NCBI GenBank assembly: GCA_000226015.1
Contig: JH152733.1
Span: 61,033-90,493, forward strand
Source of the DNA: Mnemiopsis leidyi
Taxonomy: Eukaryota > Ctenophora > Tentaculata > Lobata > Bolinopsidae
Reading direction: 5' to 3'
DNA length: 29,461 nt
Made by a program: the position numbers and the translations under genes. This document shows, in pieces, positions 20,348 through 29,461 of the stretch (its first letter is position 1; every line of letters starts with the position of its first letter). The notes under the pieces were generated by a model. It saw only the letters and a program-made list of their open reading frames with translations. It made no database searches and was not told where the DNA came from.

Positions 20348-21596
20348 ATGTTAAAGTAAGTAAAGTTATCGCATCTATTTTAGTGGCTAAGTTTATTCAG
20401 TTTCGCGAATAATTGCACAATGCACTTAAAGTTCCTTTTGTCCAGAAAATGAATGGTTTATAATCCATTTAACAGCACATTGAAATGAATGATTTTAAGT
20501 AGAAACGTTAAGATGTTTAATTTAACTAAAGTCTAACATCTTACATACATAAAATTTGCATTATGTATCTTACGTCTTTAGAGCTCCTAAGAAACTCTAC
20601 GATGCTATTACGTACGGTAACTATGGTGTGATCGAATATAAAGTTCATTGACAACAGTGAAGACACGGCCACATATCATGAGTCCAGTCAACTGTCTTTA
20701 TAAAGGGTGTGTTATATTTTAAAAGGTCTTATTTGTATTGGTGTGTCAATGTAGGTCGTTCAGTTATTCTTAACTTGTTTTTTAAAGTAACAGATTCGTT
20801 AATTATTGCTTCATTGACAAATTTGCCAATTCAAATACACTTACAGTATATTTCGTGACAGTATAACCCATGGTATATATAGTTAAACTCATGGCAGTCA
20901 AACTCATGACAGTAAAACTCATGGTCTCGGTTTACTTTGCGTAAAATAGACGCAGTTTATTTTTTAAGACGATGAAATTATCAGAAAAAAATTAGGACAT
21001 CCAGCATTAGCAAGATATTTCTATGTTGCCTGGTTAGAAATTTCTCTACTTTCATTGTACAAGGCCTTCGCTTTAATGTGTGAATGAAATACTGCAGCAA
21101 ATGAATGACGGTCCTAAACTTAATTGGCTTATACAATTGCTGGCTTGTTTAGGATAAGATTTTATATGCTTATAATACTTGGGTCAGTAATTGTATGTGG
21201 TTTCGGGCGTAGTTACGGCAATCAACGATCGTGTTATTGTAGCTTGTTATTGAACGATTATTACAAACGGCAGTTCTTGTCCAAAAGATTACTCAGTCCT
21301 AGTTCCTTCATAAAATTTCAATGATCGAAGTACTCATCAAAAATCGACCTTTGTTTAAGTCCTCAGAACCTTGATTCAACTGAAAATGTATACCAGAGAT
21401 AGCTCCCAAATTACAGCTCACAAAAATATCATTCTTCTTTCTAGTGATCAAACAAGGCCACACAATCCTACTACAAACAACGAGCGAGCCCAGGAAGGCG
21501 AGTAAGACCCCATCTTTTGTTCCTCCCCGCTACGAAACATCACGCTCAGCACATATAGATGCAATAATTAGACGTCAAACGGCATATAGCGTTTAG
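20348..21596 (+). CDS. three-exon gene for a 64-residue peptide
   Basis: Exons 20348-20355 (MLK start, GTAAGT donor, phase 2), 20582-20616 (acceptor CGTCTTTAG, donor GTAACT, phase 1) and 21445-21596 (acceptor TCTTCTTTCTAG, stop TAG) join to 195 bases without a frame break. The product reads MLKAPKKLYDAITYVIKQG, then HTILLQTTSEPRKASKTPS and FVPPRYETSRSAHIDAIIR before RQTAYSV. It is basic, has no signal peptide or membrane segment, and carries several Ser/Thr near Arg/Lys. The last exon is the best supported, because a 50-codon frame follows a strong acceptor. The 8-base first coding part is an inference from phase; a longer upstream gene is the alternative. If exon 2 is not spliced, it ends at a TGA at 20649. 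Confidence 0.48.
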
Positions 21597-22487
21597 TTTA
21601 TTATCCGGCTGGCCTCTTTGTCCCTTCTTTTAAAAGTATAATACTTCTTGAGAGTGAGCTTGCGAATACTGGTGTTGTTTCGGATAAATAATACTACACT
21701 CTGTTTAGTACAGTAAGCTATTGTCGAGTTGCGGCGGTTATGATTTGACAATTACAGCCTGAGGTAGGAGCAACGTTCGTTGAAATTATTCGTCTTTTTT
21801 TCCTAATGTATCGTTTTGCAGCTTGGTTTTGTAGATTCGCTTTAATGTTTCACCTGCTGCAATGTCGTAGATTCAGTTTGTATTCGATATTCCAATGAGA
21901 ATTTATCTTTTGATTCTTCTTCAATGTTTTATTTTCTCAGATTTTTGTCAAATTAATTACTGGACGAAAAATCATTACCCGCGATTTAAGTTAAATACAA
22001 TTTTCGGAAAAACACGAACCCTAACTCCCCCCACTGTCAAGATGAAAAGAGTGATACACTAACAACACTCTGCACGCTTTGTCAGCAGGTGTACTGGCAC
22101 CAAGTAACAAGCCAAACTCCTCTACACAACAACCTCGGAGGAGATAATTCCCCATATTTATCCTTCCATTACATCAGATCACCAGTTCAGAGGGGACCAA
22201 GAGAAGAACGGATATTTGTGAAGATCTGTCTAGACCGGTATTTCTAGGGGGTGTTTTCTTTGGAGGTTAACTTTGTGAGAGCAAGGTGAGACTACAGGGG
22301 GTCGGTCAGCACTTTTTTGGATTCAGCTTGATGTGTGAAACTTGAGAATCAATTGATAAGAGTGGACGTATTCGCCTTAAATATCGATTTTTTGGAGACT
22401 TCAGTATCAGGAAGCAATCCGGTTTCGAGAATCCTTAAAGGAAATAGCCATCACAAGTTCGGTACTCAACTCCTACAATACAACACA
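21597..22487 (+). other. no supported gene; includes the 5' flank of the membrane-protein gene
   Basis: AT-rich to about 22000, then mixed composition that may be 5' untranslated sequence. The frame of the next gene is open back to about 22335 but contains no ATG, which supports the start at 22488. Confidence 0.4.
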
Positions 22488-24067
22488 ATGACTCAAGGAG
22501 GAACATTGTTAACCTATCTCCTAAGTACACTTGTCAGTGTCGTAGCGGCCGAGGGGGGTTTACCTCCGGTGTCATGGTGGATTTATGTCATAGTGACGAT
22601 CTTTGTCATCGCCGCCGCTGCATCGTAAGTTTTTTCCTCATTCTTGAACATTTGAATTTAAAAAACAGCTTCAAGCAACCTTAGTCTTTGTCCTTATGTT
22701 CCTTGCTGGCTGCAAATATCGAGCTGATTGTAAATTTTAACGGTTGCCTTTAGAGAGCAAGTATCGCTGGAGCTGTGTGTTATTAAAGGGCACATTCCAC
22801 CTCTTCATAAAATTATGAGATGATGATCGTGATACTCGTCAAGTGAAGTTACACACCACGTGACCTTAGTCCCAACACCCTCAGAGTATAAATAACTACA
22901 AATAATCTCAGAGTAACGTTCTGTTGTTGCGGGTGCTGCGGTAGAGTGGGATGTTGTAGAGAGGACGCCGACAAAGACGTTACTCCGGAGGACGTTATAA
23001 TGTCCCAGATGGGGAACAACCCCTACTCCAACTTTCAGAACCCTGATGAAAACCCTAACGCTATAAAGGAGGTGTGTTTGACGTTTTCTTCAGGACGATA
23101 GAGCTCAGTTGCAAAAATATAGGACCGTGGTATATGGTTAAGCAGTTTTTAAAACAAGCTCAGTGTTCACATTCATTGATATTGCAGATATCTTAGTTTT
23201 TCTGCTCAATTTTACTGTGCTGTACAAATATTCTAACCTGGACATGAGTGGAAACAGTGCTATAGAGGACACCATAATCGGTTGGGATAACTGTGACTAT
23301 ATAACCCCTAGACTACAGTGTATACTGTATATACATTATACACAGTACACTGAGTCATCCCCTACTCTTTAGTAACCATGACATCAATTTATTTACGTTA
23401 AGTCCACTTCTATCCTGCCAATAAGTTCCAAAAAGAAAATAAACTTGAACCCTGTCATTGAACTCACCGAGACAGTAAGATCATTTACCAAGGTGACGAT
23501 AATGAGCTCTAATTGCCGGTAATTACGGTAAAGTGATTAACCGTGCACCACTCATCAAGTCGGGACAATAGAGTTCATTACCCTCGCCCGCTTCTTTACA
23601 TTGCCCGTCTGTTACAGGGGGTTTCTTGTACCTTCTCGGCTAGGAAAGTGGCGAAGCGTGTCCGTGTATACTTCAAGTGTGACCTACTTGTGTGATTTGG
23701 GTCAGAGGGTGCAGTGGGGGTATGGTTTACTTATAGGAATCCCCGAATCCAGTATTAGGGTGCTGGTGGTAAATTAGGGCATAATAACTTGCATAGTACA
23801 TGTTGATTATATCGTTTAGTGCATGATTGAAGCAACATTAGCTTTATTAGTAGTGAAAATTTATATTCGCTATATTGCTAAGGAGATAGTCTATCAAGGT
23901 TTGAGAAATACATTACACGTGAATTACTACTTAGAGAATAGAATAGCTTGAATTTGACATTGCAGGAGGACGAAGACTCAGAAGAAGACGTAGAGGAGGG
24001 AAGGGAGGTTATACAATACGAGTGGAGTAAGGAGGACACTCATACTCCAGCTCCTTACGCGCTGTAG
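22488..24067 (+). CDS. small single-pass membrane protein with cysteine cluster, 132 residues
   Basis: Exons 22488-22624 (donor GTAAGT), 22912-23071 (acceptor AATCTCAG, donor GTGTGT) and 23966-24067 (acceptor ACATTGCAG, stop TAG) total 399 bases in frame. Residues 1 to about 21 look like a signal peptide, about eight ectodomain residues follow, and 30-49 (WWIYVIVTIFVIAAAASVTF) is a membrane span. Directly after it comes CCCGCCGRVGCC, seven cysteines in twelve residues, a likely palmitoylation or metal-binding patch. The tail is acidic (EEDEDSEEDVEE at the exon 2/3 junction) with NPYSNF and APYAL near the end. With a cleaved signal it would be type I; otherwise the first segment is a second span. 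No family is recognised. Confidence 0.7.
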
Positions 24068-24111
24068 TCACGTGATATAAACCTGTAGTCACGTGATATA
24101 ACGTCACGTGA
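24068..24111 (+). promoter_or_regulatory. three TCACGTGA palindromes
   Basis: TCACGTGA at 24068, 24089 and 24104, the first two inside a repeated GTAGTCACGTGATATAA. This octamer is the E-box bound by USF/MITF-type bHLH proteins in animals; binding here is an inference. The group begins right after the stop codon. Confidence 0.5.
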
Positions 24112-24158
24112 AGAATTCTGAGTTTAAGTTTCATACCCCTGTGAAAGTTTTTAGCCCA

Positions 24159-24164
24159 AATAAA
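24159..24164 (+). terminator. poly(A) signal AATAAA of the membrane-protein gene
   Basis: A canonical AATAAA 92 bases after the stop at 24067. Confidence 0.55.
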
Positions 24165-24657
24165 GTTGGGAATACATCAGAAGAAAACTGCTGAGACCAA
24201 TCGATTTTGTACGTGATTTTTTGGCTTTCAGTACATGGCTCACAGTGCAATTGCAATCTGAAAACGGTTGATATCTATAGCAATTGGAACATGCTTCCAA
24301 GCTTTTTCTATTCTCAATGCTAGGCGGATATTTAAATAATGCTTGATCTAATGAATCAGCTACTGATAAATACTTGAAATTTCTTACCTTTCACAAACAG
24401 GCCGATTTCTACGCTTGAATGCTCGCCGTTACTGTAATTGTCCCTACTCCTGTAATTAAATTATTAGATGATTATTAGACTTGATAACGAAGTAAATTAA
24501 TTGATAACCTTGACCCTGATATGCTTATCTAGGTCTTCATTTACCATAGCTGCCCACCTTCTGATCGACAAGAGTATATATAAAAAGAAATGTTAGTCTT
24601 ATAGCAATATTTTTGAAGGTTAAACCAAATTTAAGTTTATGTAAAAACTGCGTAAAG
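24165..24657. other. AT-rich spacer between convergent genes
   Basis: It separates the 3' end of the plus-strand membrane-protein gene from the 3' end of the minus-strand CAP-Gly gene. No gene is seen. Confidence 0.45.
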
Positions 24658-24899
24658 TTAATAAGTTGAGGAATACATTGATATCTTACAATAACGTTTT
24701 ATTTTCATTGTTTTGAAATTTTGAACATCAAACGTTGCAAGTAATGGGTAACAATAAAGAAGTTTCCAACAGTGGTGTAACCGTATCAACCTCCTAGGAC
24801 GACAGACTTTGACAAGTTTGTGAGTTTCAGTGAAAATCCCGCATTTTTTCGGACACGAAAAGTACTGGACTCCTCGGTAGAGACCACTGTGTTTGCCAT
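24658..24899 (-). CDS. CAP-Gly gene, second half of the domain
   Basis: After the acceptor TATCGTTTCAG the minus strand, entered in phase 1, reads DGKHSGLYRGVQYF, then SCPKKCGIFTETHKLVKV. This is the second half of a CAP-Gly domain, a module that binds C-terminal EEY/F motifs of tubulin and EB proteins. The usual GKNDG groove motif is GKHSG here. The frame then runs on (CRPRRLIRLHHCWK) to a TAA at 24658. An AATAAA on this strand lies before that stop (24703-24698), so the true end may be spliced or shorter. Which CAP-Gly protein this is cannot be said. Confidence 0.68.
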
Positions 24900-25168
24900 C
24901 TGAAACGATAGAGAAGGGGTATTTTGCGGAGGGGGGGGGCACAAATTTTTCGCATCATGTGACAGTGATTGACCAATAAGAAGATAATATCTAGTAATGC
25001 TATCACGTGATTTGCGACCCAACACCTATCAAATAAACATCGTAAACCTTGCGTGTCGGTTGAGTAACAAACATTTGAATTTTATCTACTTCTCGACTTG
25101 AAAGCGTTGCTGAAAGATCTTATACGTATATGAGTAGCGCTAACATTAAACATTTGCTCTGAACGGGA

Positions 25169-25226
25169 AGTGCAGCCTACCTGCTTTATCAAGTTGTAGT
25201 GCAGCCTACCTGCTTTATCAAGTTGT
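25169..25226 (-). repeat. 29-bp tandem duplication containing a splice donor
   Basis: Two identical copies (25169-25197 and 25198-25226) of AGTGCAGCCTACCTGCTTTA and on. On the minus strand each copy contains CAACTTGATAAAGCAG followed by the donor GTAGGC, that is, the end of the CAP-Gly exon plus the intron start. Confidence 0.95.
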
Positions 25227-25334
25227 AAACCGGCCCAGGTCCCCTCTCTGCCTGCAACTTTACCGACATATTTAACAACTCCTGCTACATATTTCTTTCC
25301 TGATGGGAATATATCATAGTCGGAGAACGTAGAG
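25210..25334 (-). CDS. CAP-Gly gene, first half of the domain
   Basis: Acceptor TATCTATGTCAG; reads STFSDYDIFPSGKKYVAGVV, then KYVGKVAGREGTWAGLQLDKA and leaves in phase 1 at a GTAGGC donor. Joined to the exon at 24899 it gives a continuous CAP-Gly core, WAGLQLDKADGKHSG. Entry is in phase 2. The donor sequence is present twice because of the 29-bp duplication at 25169-25226; the inner copy gives the right frame. Confidence 0.7.
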
Positions 25335-25538
25335 CTGACATAGATAAACAGCAATCAAATCCGACCACTTGATTTTCCAATATTCCTTCAAAAAATCGTG
25401 TTTTTTGCTGGCTGAATTTATTTTTAAAGCACCATGGCCGTCGGCCCGTGTAGATGCTACTATCAAATTGCAAAATAAGTTCTCCTAATAGCTCCTATTT
25501 CGACAAGTTCCCTATAGATGCTATATGTTACAACTTAC

Positions 25539-25626
25539 CTATGAAATCGTTTTCTCGCCAATCACGTTCCGCATCAGGGTACCAAAGGACATCTAGGCCC
25601 ACAACAGTGTTGAGGTTGTTCAGCAT
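25539..25626 (-). CDS. possible first exon of the CAP-Gly gene
   Basis: From an ATG at 25626 the minus strand reads MLNNLNTVVGLDVLWYPDAE, then RDWRENDFI, and ends at a strong GTAAGT donor in phase 1. The residues look protein-like. The next known exon (25334) needs phase 2, so another exon is missing between them. A 43-base block at about 25408-25366 has the right phases but would leave a 34-base intron, which is too short to accept. Confidence 0.33.
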
Positions 25627-25639
25627 AACTCCCCAGATG

Positions 25640-26876
25640 TCAGGGTATTAAATTGTCATCCTAAATTTAGCATGGTTATGTAGCTGGTGCGGAGTCTATT
25701 AACATAAGGTGTAGTTTGGATCCAATTAACTGAGAATCTACTTTTGATGTAACTACGATTACCGCTAATCCGGAATCCCATATTAGACATCTGCCGTCAA
25801 AATCCGCGATTGAATTATGAAATAATAAATGACCGAGCGAACCAAATTAGGTCAATGCTGCGCGTTCCCGTTGCTATGGTAACAAGGCAAAAATAGAAGC
25901 GCTGAAACACACTTTTAATACAAAAAACCCATTTAAAGTTCGCGTTCTGATAAATGAGTAGAATATGTCACCGACTAATGGCCTTATGCAGGAGGGAATA
26001 TGCATATTCCTAAAATCTTAACCGATCCGGTTCTAAAATCTAAACCGATACGGAAGGTCAAGATTTTGGTCAATTTTTCGAGTCAATATGTTTTCGCTCT
26101 TCGATTTGGTTATTTTTTCCCGTATCTTGCCATTTGGACCCGAAGTGCACAAAAAATACAGAACAGGGTTGGCGATCGACAGAGTGAATCGGGATATTGC
26201 GGAATATTAGCTCAAAAAGTGTCCGTACGTCTGCGCGCATCCTCCTTTATCAATCTTAATTATGTGTATGAATGCGATTGTAGGTTTAAACTGCCTCAGG
26301 CCACAAAATGTACTTCACATCATGAAATGTACACATAATTGCCTCACAACAACTACAACAAGATGAACGATCAAACAAGAAAAACAAAAAAGTAAAAGTA
26401 AAGTACAATCAAAATTCTTTCAAACTTACGTTTTATTGAGTAATTTGTCGAATGACAGAGAGAAATAAATATATGAGCACTATTTTAATCTCAGCTCCGA
26501 CCAAATCCTTTTTTAATGACTAATTCACGCCAGAAGCATAAACACAACGCAGCATGAATAAATGATGAAGGCAGCACATACAATACAATAACGACGTCAT
26601 ACAGAACTGAGTTAAGATATTTGAAATAAACGATGAAAAGAACGCGCAATTGTGTCTAAACTTTGCGCATGCAATTTTTCAATTGTGGCTGCATCGAATG
26701 GCTGCGTGAATTCGCGCGTCTGATTTTACACGTGCAGAACAACTAACCGAAATTACGTCTGGTATGAGGTTGCGTATTTTGATTCCTCATTCCTCGAGGT
26801 TTAATGACAATAAGCATCGGCAAGATACGGGAAATTCAGCGGTCGCCTGACACAATGAAAGCGGCCGCAATTCTTG
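25640..26876. other. no supported gene; left flank of the LINE pieces
   Basis: AT-rich. A 112-codon frame (26000-26338) has irregular composition and no motif or splice support. LINE similarity starts only at about 26877, although the open frame runs in from 26804. Confidence 0.4.
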
Positions 26877-28250
26877 TTGTATCAGTGTCTAATATGGACA
26901 GGCCTCTAACTATTGGTATTATATATAGACCTCCCAGTGGCTCCGTAAACGATTCACTGAATGAAATTGAAGAGCTTTTATGTAATTTACCTGATAAAAA
27001 CGTTGTTCTTCTTGGTGATTTTAACTTTAATCTTTTTGACAATAATTCCACACCTTTTGAGAGTATTCTCTACAGCACAAACTTTATTCCGGTGATCTCC
27101 TTAGCAACCCATGAAAAACCTGGCTGCTCCTCGTCTCTCATTGACAATATCCTTACAAATTCAACTGAAAACATGATTTCTGCTGGTTTGCTTGAGAGCA
27201 GATTTTCGCATCATTTACCAATTTTTTGTATCATGAATTGTAGTTTACCTGACTCTACAGAGTCTGTCCCTTCAAAACCCAAATATGATTACTGTGAATC
27301 CAATATGGATAAATTCTTAGAAGATGTGCGTTGTAATTTTTCAGATGGCTTGCAGTATGATGAAATGAACTTTGAAATCTTTGTATCCAAAATAAAGACA
27401 CTAATTGAAAAAAACTTTCTTATAGAATCTGAATCTTTTAATCGATCAAAGAGGAACATGATAGCTAACCCTTGGATCACACCAGGAGTCATAGCCTCTG
27501 TAAACAAAAAAGAATATTTATGCAATCAATGGAAGAGAAGTATTAGAAAGGAAACCACTTTGGGGGATACTGATTTATATCTGTTATATAGTAAATTTCG
27601 AAGAGAGTTAAAATATGTTATCAGATGTGCTAAGAAGATGTATTATAGTAAAAAGTTTTCCAAAGTTTCTGGAAACATTAAGCAAACATGGGCACTAATC
27701 AATGAGTTAAGAGGCAAGGCGAAATCAGGAATCAAGGCCTCATTTAGGATTGATGGTGAACTTGTTAAGAATAAGAGAGTTATTTCTAATGGATTTAACA
27801 TGTTTTTCTCCTCAGTTGCTAGCAAGCTTAATGCGAAAATCTGCTCATCCAGGCCTGTGGGAGACGATGATAACAGCCCAAACATTCCCAACTATAGAAA
27901 ATATTTCAATAAAAAAGTCAACAACAGCATATTTTTAAGGCCATGTGACAGTGATGAAATTGAAAATACGGTAAAGACCTTTCAAGGTGATAAGGCCAGT
28001 GACATATCAATATCAGTTCTTAAGAAATGCCTTCCATATATATCTTGGCACCTAGCTGGGTTCATAAACTCGTTCATGAAATCAGGCATATTCCCTAAAA
28101 TTCTTAAAATTGGAAAAGTTACACCAGTCTACAAGAAAGGGGACCCCCAAATATTTGATAACTACAGACCCATATCTATACTGCCCATCTTTGGGAAGAT
28201 CTTTGAGAAAATTATATATTCAAGACTGTACAGCTTTTTCACATCTCAAA
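26877..28250 (+). mobile_element. LINE piece A: endonuclease C-part and RT N-part
   Basis: Non-LTR retrotransposon fragment, intact in frame. It starts inside the APE-type endonuclease (LTIGIIYRPPSG, VVLLGDFNFNL, SHHLPIF with the catalytic Asp and His region) and runs through the linker (KQTWALINELRGK) into the reverse transcriptase start (DNYRPISILPIFGKIFEKII). It stops at about FFTSQ, before RT motif A and the YxDD site, so it cannot be active. The style is that of CR1/L2-like LINEs. The frame extends artificially at both ends: 24 foreign residues before it from ATG 26804, and the upstream tail of piece B after it, to a TGA at 28394-28396. Confidence 0.85.
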
Positions 28251-28396
28251 TTCGAATGTTAGCGATGAACATTAAAGGAGCTGTGATTGGCAAAGGTTTA
28301 AGCCAATCCAGAGCCCGATTCAATTCCAGCCAGGGTAGTTACCGTGCAGCGTTTGGCCGTGCCAGACATGTGAGTGCTCCACTACCTGTCCGATGA
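28251..28396 (+). pseudogene. C-terminal end of an upstream ORF of LINE piece B
   Basis: After the break the open frame continues with a basic Ser/Arg-rich stretch (GKGLSQSRARFNSSQG, then FGRARHVSAPLPVR) to TGA, which overlaps the ATG of the next frame as ATGA. This fits the end of a LINE ORF1 (nucleic-acid binding) placed before ORF2, but so short a fragment could also be 5' untranslated sequence. Confidence 0.4.
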
Positions 28397-29461
28397 TTAA
28401 ACAACCTACTATCAGCAAAACTAAATGCAAGGGATGTGAAAAGTTTATCTTAATGCACCATAAAATTCTCCCCTGTAGATCATGTGAGATAATTGTCCAT
28501 TCTAGATGTGCAAAAAATGTATTTCAATATAACCAAACAACTGACCATGACCAGTGGCAATGTTACAATTGTATAAATGAACTACCCCCGCGGTATAACC
28601 CTTTTGCACCTGTTCTTGTTCATGACAGGCATGAACCAGTTCATCTTGATGAACTTGAAGATATATCGGAAATTAACAAAATTCATGAAAGTTGTAAACT
28701 GTATAACCATAAGGAATTGAAAAATCATATGAAATTGCACAACCAACAGGGGCAATGCCCCACTTCTATATTTTGTAACATCGATGGGAATGCATCAAAT
28801 TTTGATACTTTTGCTACCGAGATCACCCAAACTAATCACGTATTTTCTTTTATTGGAATAGCGGAGACGAATATTGACCCTGAGTTGAAGGACCTATACA
28901 TGATATCTGGTTATTCATCTGAATATAACAATAAAATGCCTGGGAAATTGAAGGGCACTGGGGTTGGTCTGTACATACACCAATCTTTGATTTACAATCG
29001 TATTGAAAAACTTTGCATATGTTCAGCCAACCTTGAAACAGTTTTTGTATCAGTGTCTAATATGGACAGGCCTCTAACTATTGGTATTATATATAGACCT
29101 CCCAGTGGCTCTGTAAACGATTCACTGAATGAAATTGAAGAGCTTTTATGTAATTTACCTGATAAAAATGTTGTTCTTCTTGGTGATTTTAACTTTAATC
29201 TTTTTGACAATAATTCCACACCTTTTGAGAGTATTCTCTACAGCACAAACTTTATTCCGGTGATCTCCTTAGCAACCCATGAAAAACCTGGCTGCTCCTC
29301 GTCTCTCATTGACAATATCCTTACAAATTCAACTGAAAACATGATTTCTGCTGGATTGCTTGAGAGCAGATTTTCGCATCATTTACCAATTTTTGTATCA
29401 TGAATTGTAGTTTACCTGACTCTACAGAGTCTGTCCCTTCCAAACCCAAATATGATTACTG
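28393..29461 (+). mobile_element. LINE piece B: PHD finger plus endonuclease, runs out of the window
   Basis: The frame from ATG 28393 begins with a C4HC3 PHD-type zinc finger (Cys12, 15, 28, 31, His36, Cys39, 57, 60) and continues into an APE-type endonuclease: FSFIGIAETNI with the catalytic Glu, then LLGDFNFNL, then SRFSHHLPIF. It matches piece A from about 29045 to the window end with four substitutions and one missing T. That missing T (five instead of six, near 29391-29395) shifts the frame and makes a stop at 29401-29403 after residue 336. The element is therefore broken here, or the base is a sequencing error. The rest of RT lies outside the window. Confidence 0.85.

Noticed and set aside
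23163..23372. 69-codon frame starting with GTG
   Set aside because: It lies within intron 2 of the membrane-protein gene, has no acceptor in phase, and its end is a low-complexity TATACA stretch.
24786..25025. 79-codon minus frame overlapping the CAP-Gly exon
   Set aside because: It is the shadow of the CAP-Gly frame; the other frame carries the domain residues.
26000..26338. 112-codon frame
   Set aside because: No motif, no splice context and irregular residue use; taken as chance.

Overview
The window looks like nuclear DNA from an invertebrate animal. It is AT-rich and gene sense comes only in short exons with GT/AG borders. It carries AATAAA polyadenylation signals, many micro- and minisatellites, a short TTAGGG block, a CR1/L2-like LINE, and extracellular or cytoskeletal domains (follistatin/Kazal, CAP-Gly, possibly cadherin) that point to a metazoan. 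I cannot name the phylum; nothing here is bacterial, and no operon, tRNA, rRNA or CRISPR was found. All gene models come from my reading of splice sites and codon phase, with no transcript data.

Layout. 1-102: a possible 3' coding end of a gene that enters from the left. 103-5170: mostly unexplained DNA with one candidate exon (2102-2188). 5174-5651 (minus): a candidate cadherin-like gene end. 6729-16117 (plus): the best model, an 11-exon gene for a secreted 465-residue protein with two follistatin-type modules and an extra Kazal domain, followed by a long N-glycosylatable basic tail that I do not recognise. Its introns are full of tandem repeats, and one 67-bp repeat has multiplied the 3' splice site of exon 2. 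16464-16600: a 25-bp inverted repeat around four TTAGGG units. 16949-17572 (minus): two phase-matched exons of an unknown gene end. 17603-20266: three CRE/E-box-rich arrays (TGACGTCA, TTACGTGG), one inverted, with candidate exons between them and a TATA box between the last two. 20348-21596 (plus): a three-exon gene for a 64-residue peptide. 22488-24067 (plus): a three-exon gene for a 132-residue single-pass membrane protein with a cysteine cluster and an acidic tail. 24658-25626 (minus): part of a CAP-Gly gene whose splice donor lies in a 29-bp tandem duplication. 26877-29461: two adjacent, about 99% identical LINE pieces, the second entering with a PHD finger and endonuclease and running out of the window.

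The genes do not form an obvious pathway. The most interesting points are the repeat-driven changes to splice sites (67-bp and 29-bp repeats), the new-looking tail on the follistatin/Kazal protein, the small peptide gene behind inverted CRE arrays, and the PHD-endonuclease LINE pair.
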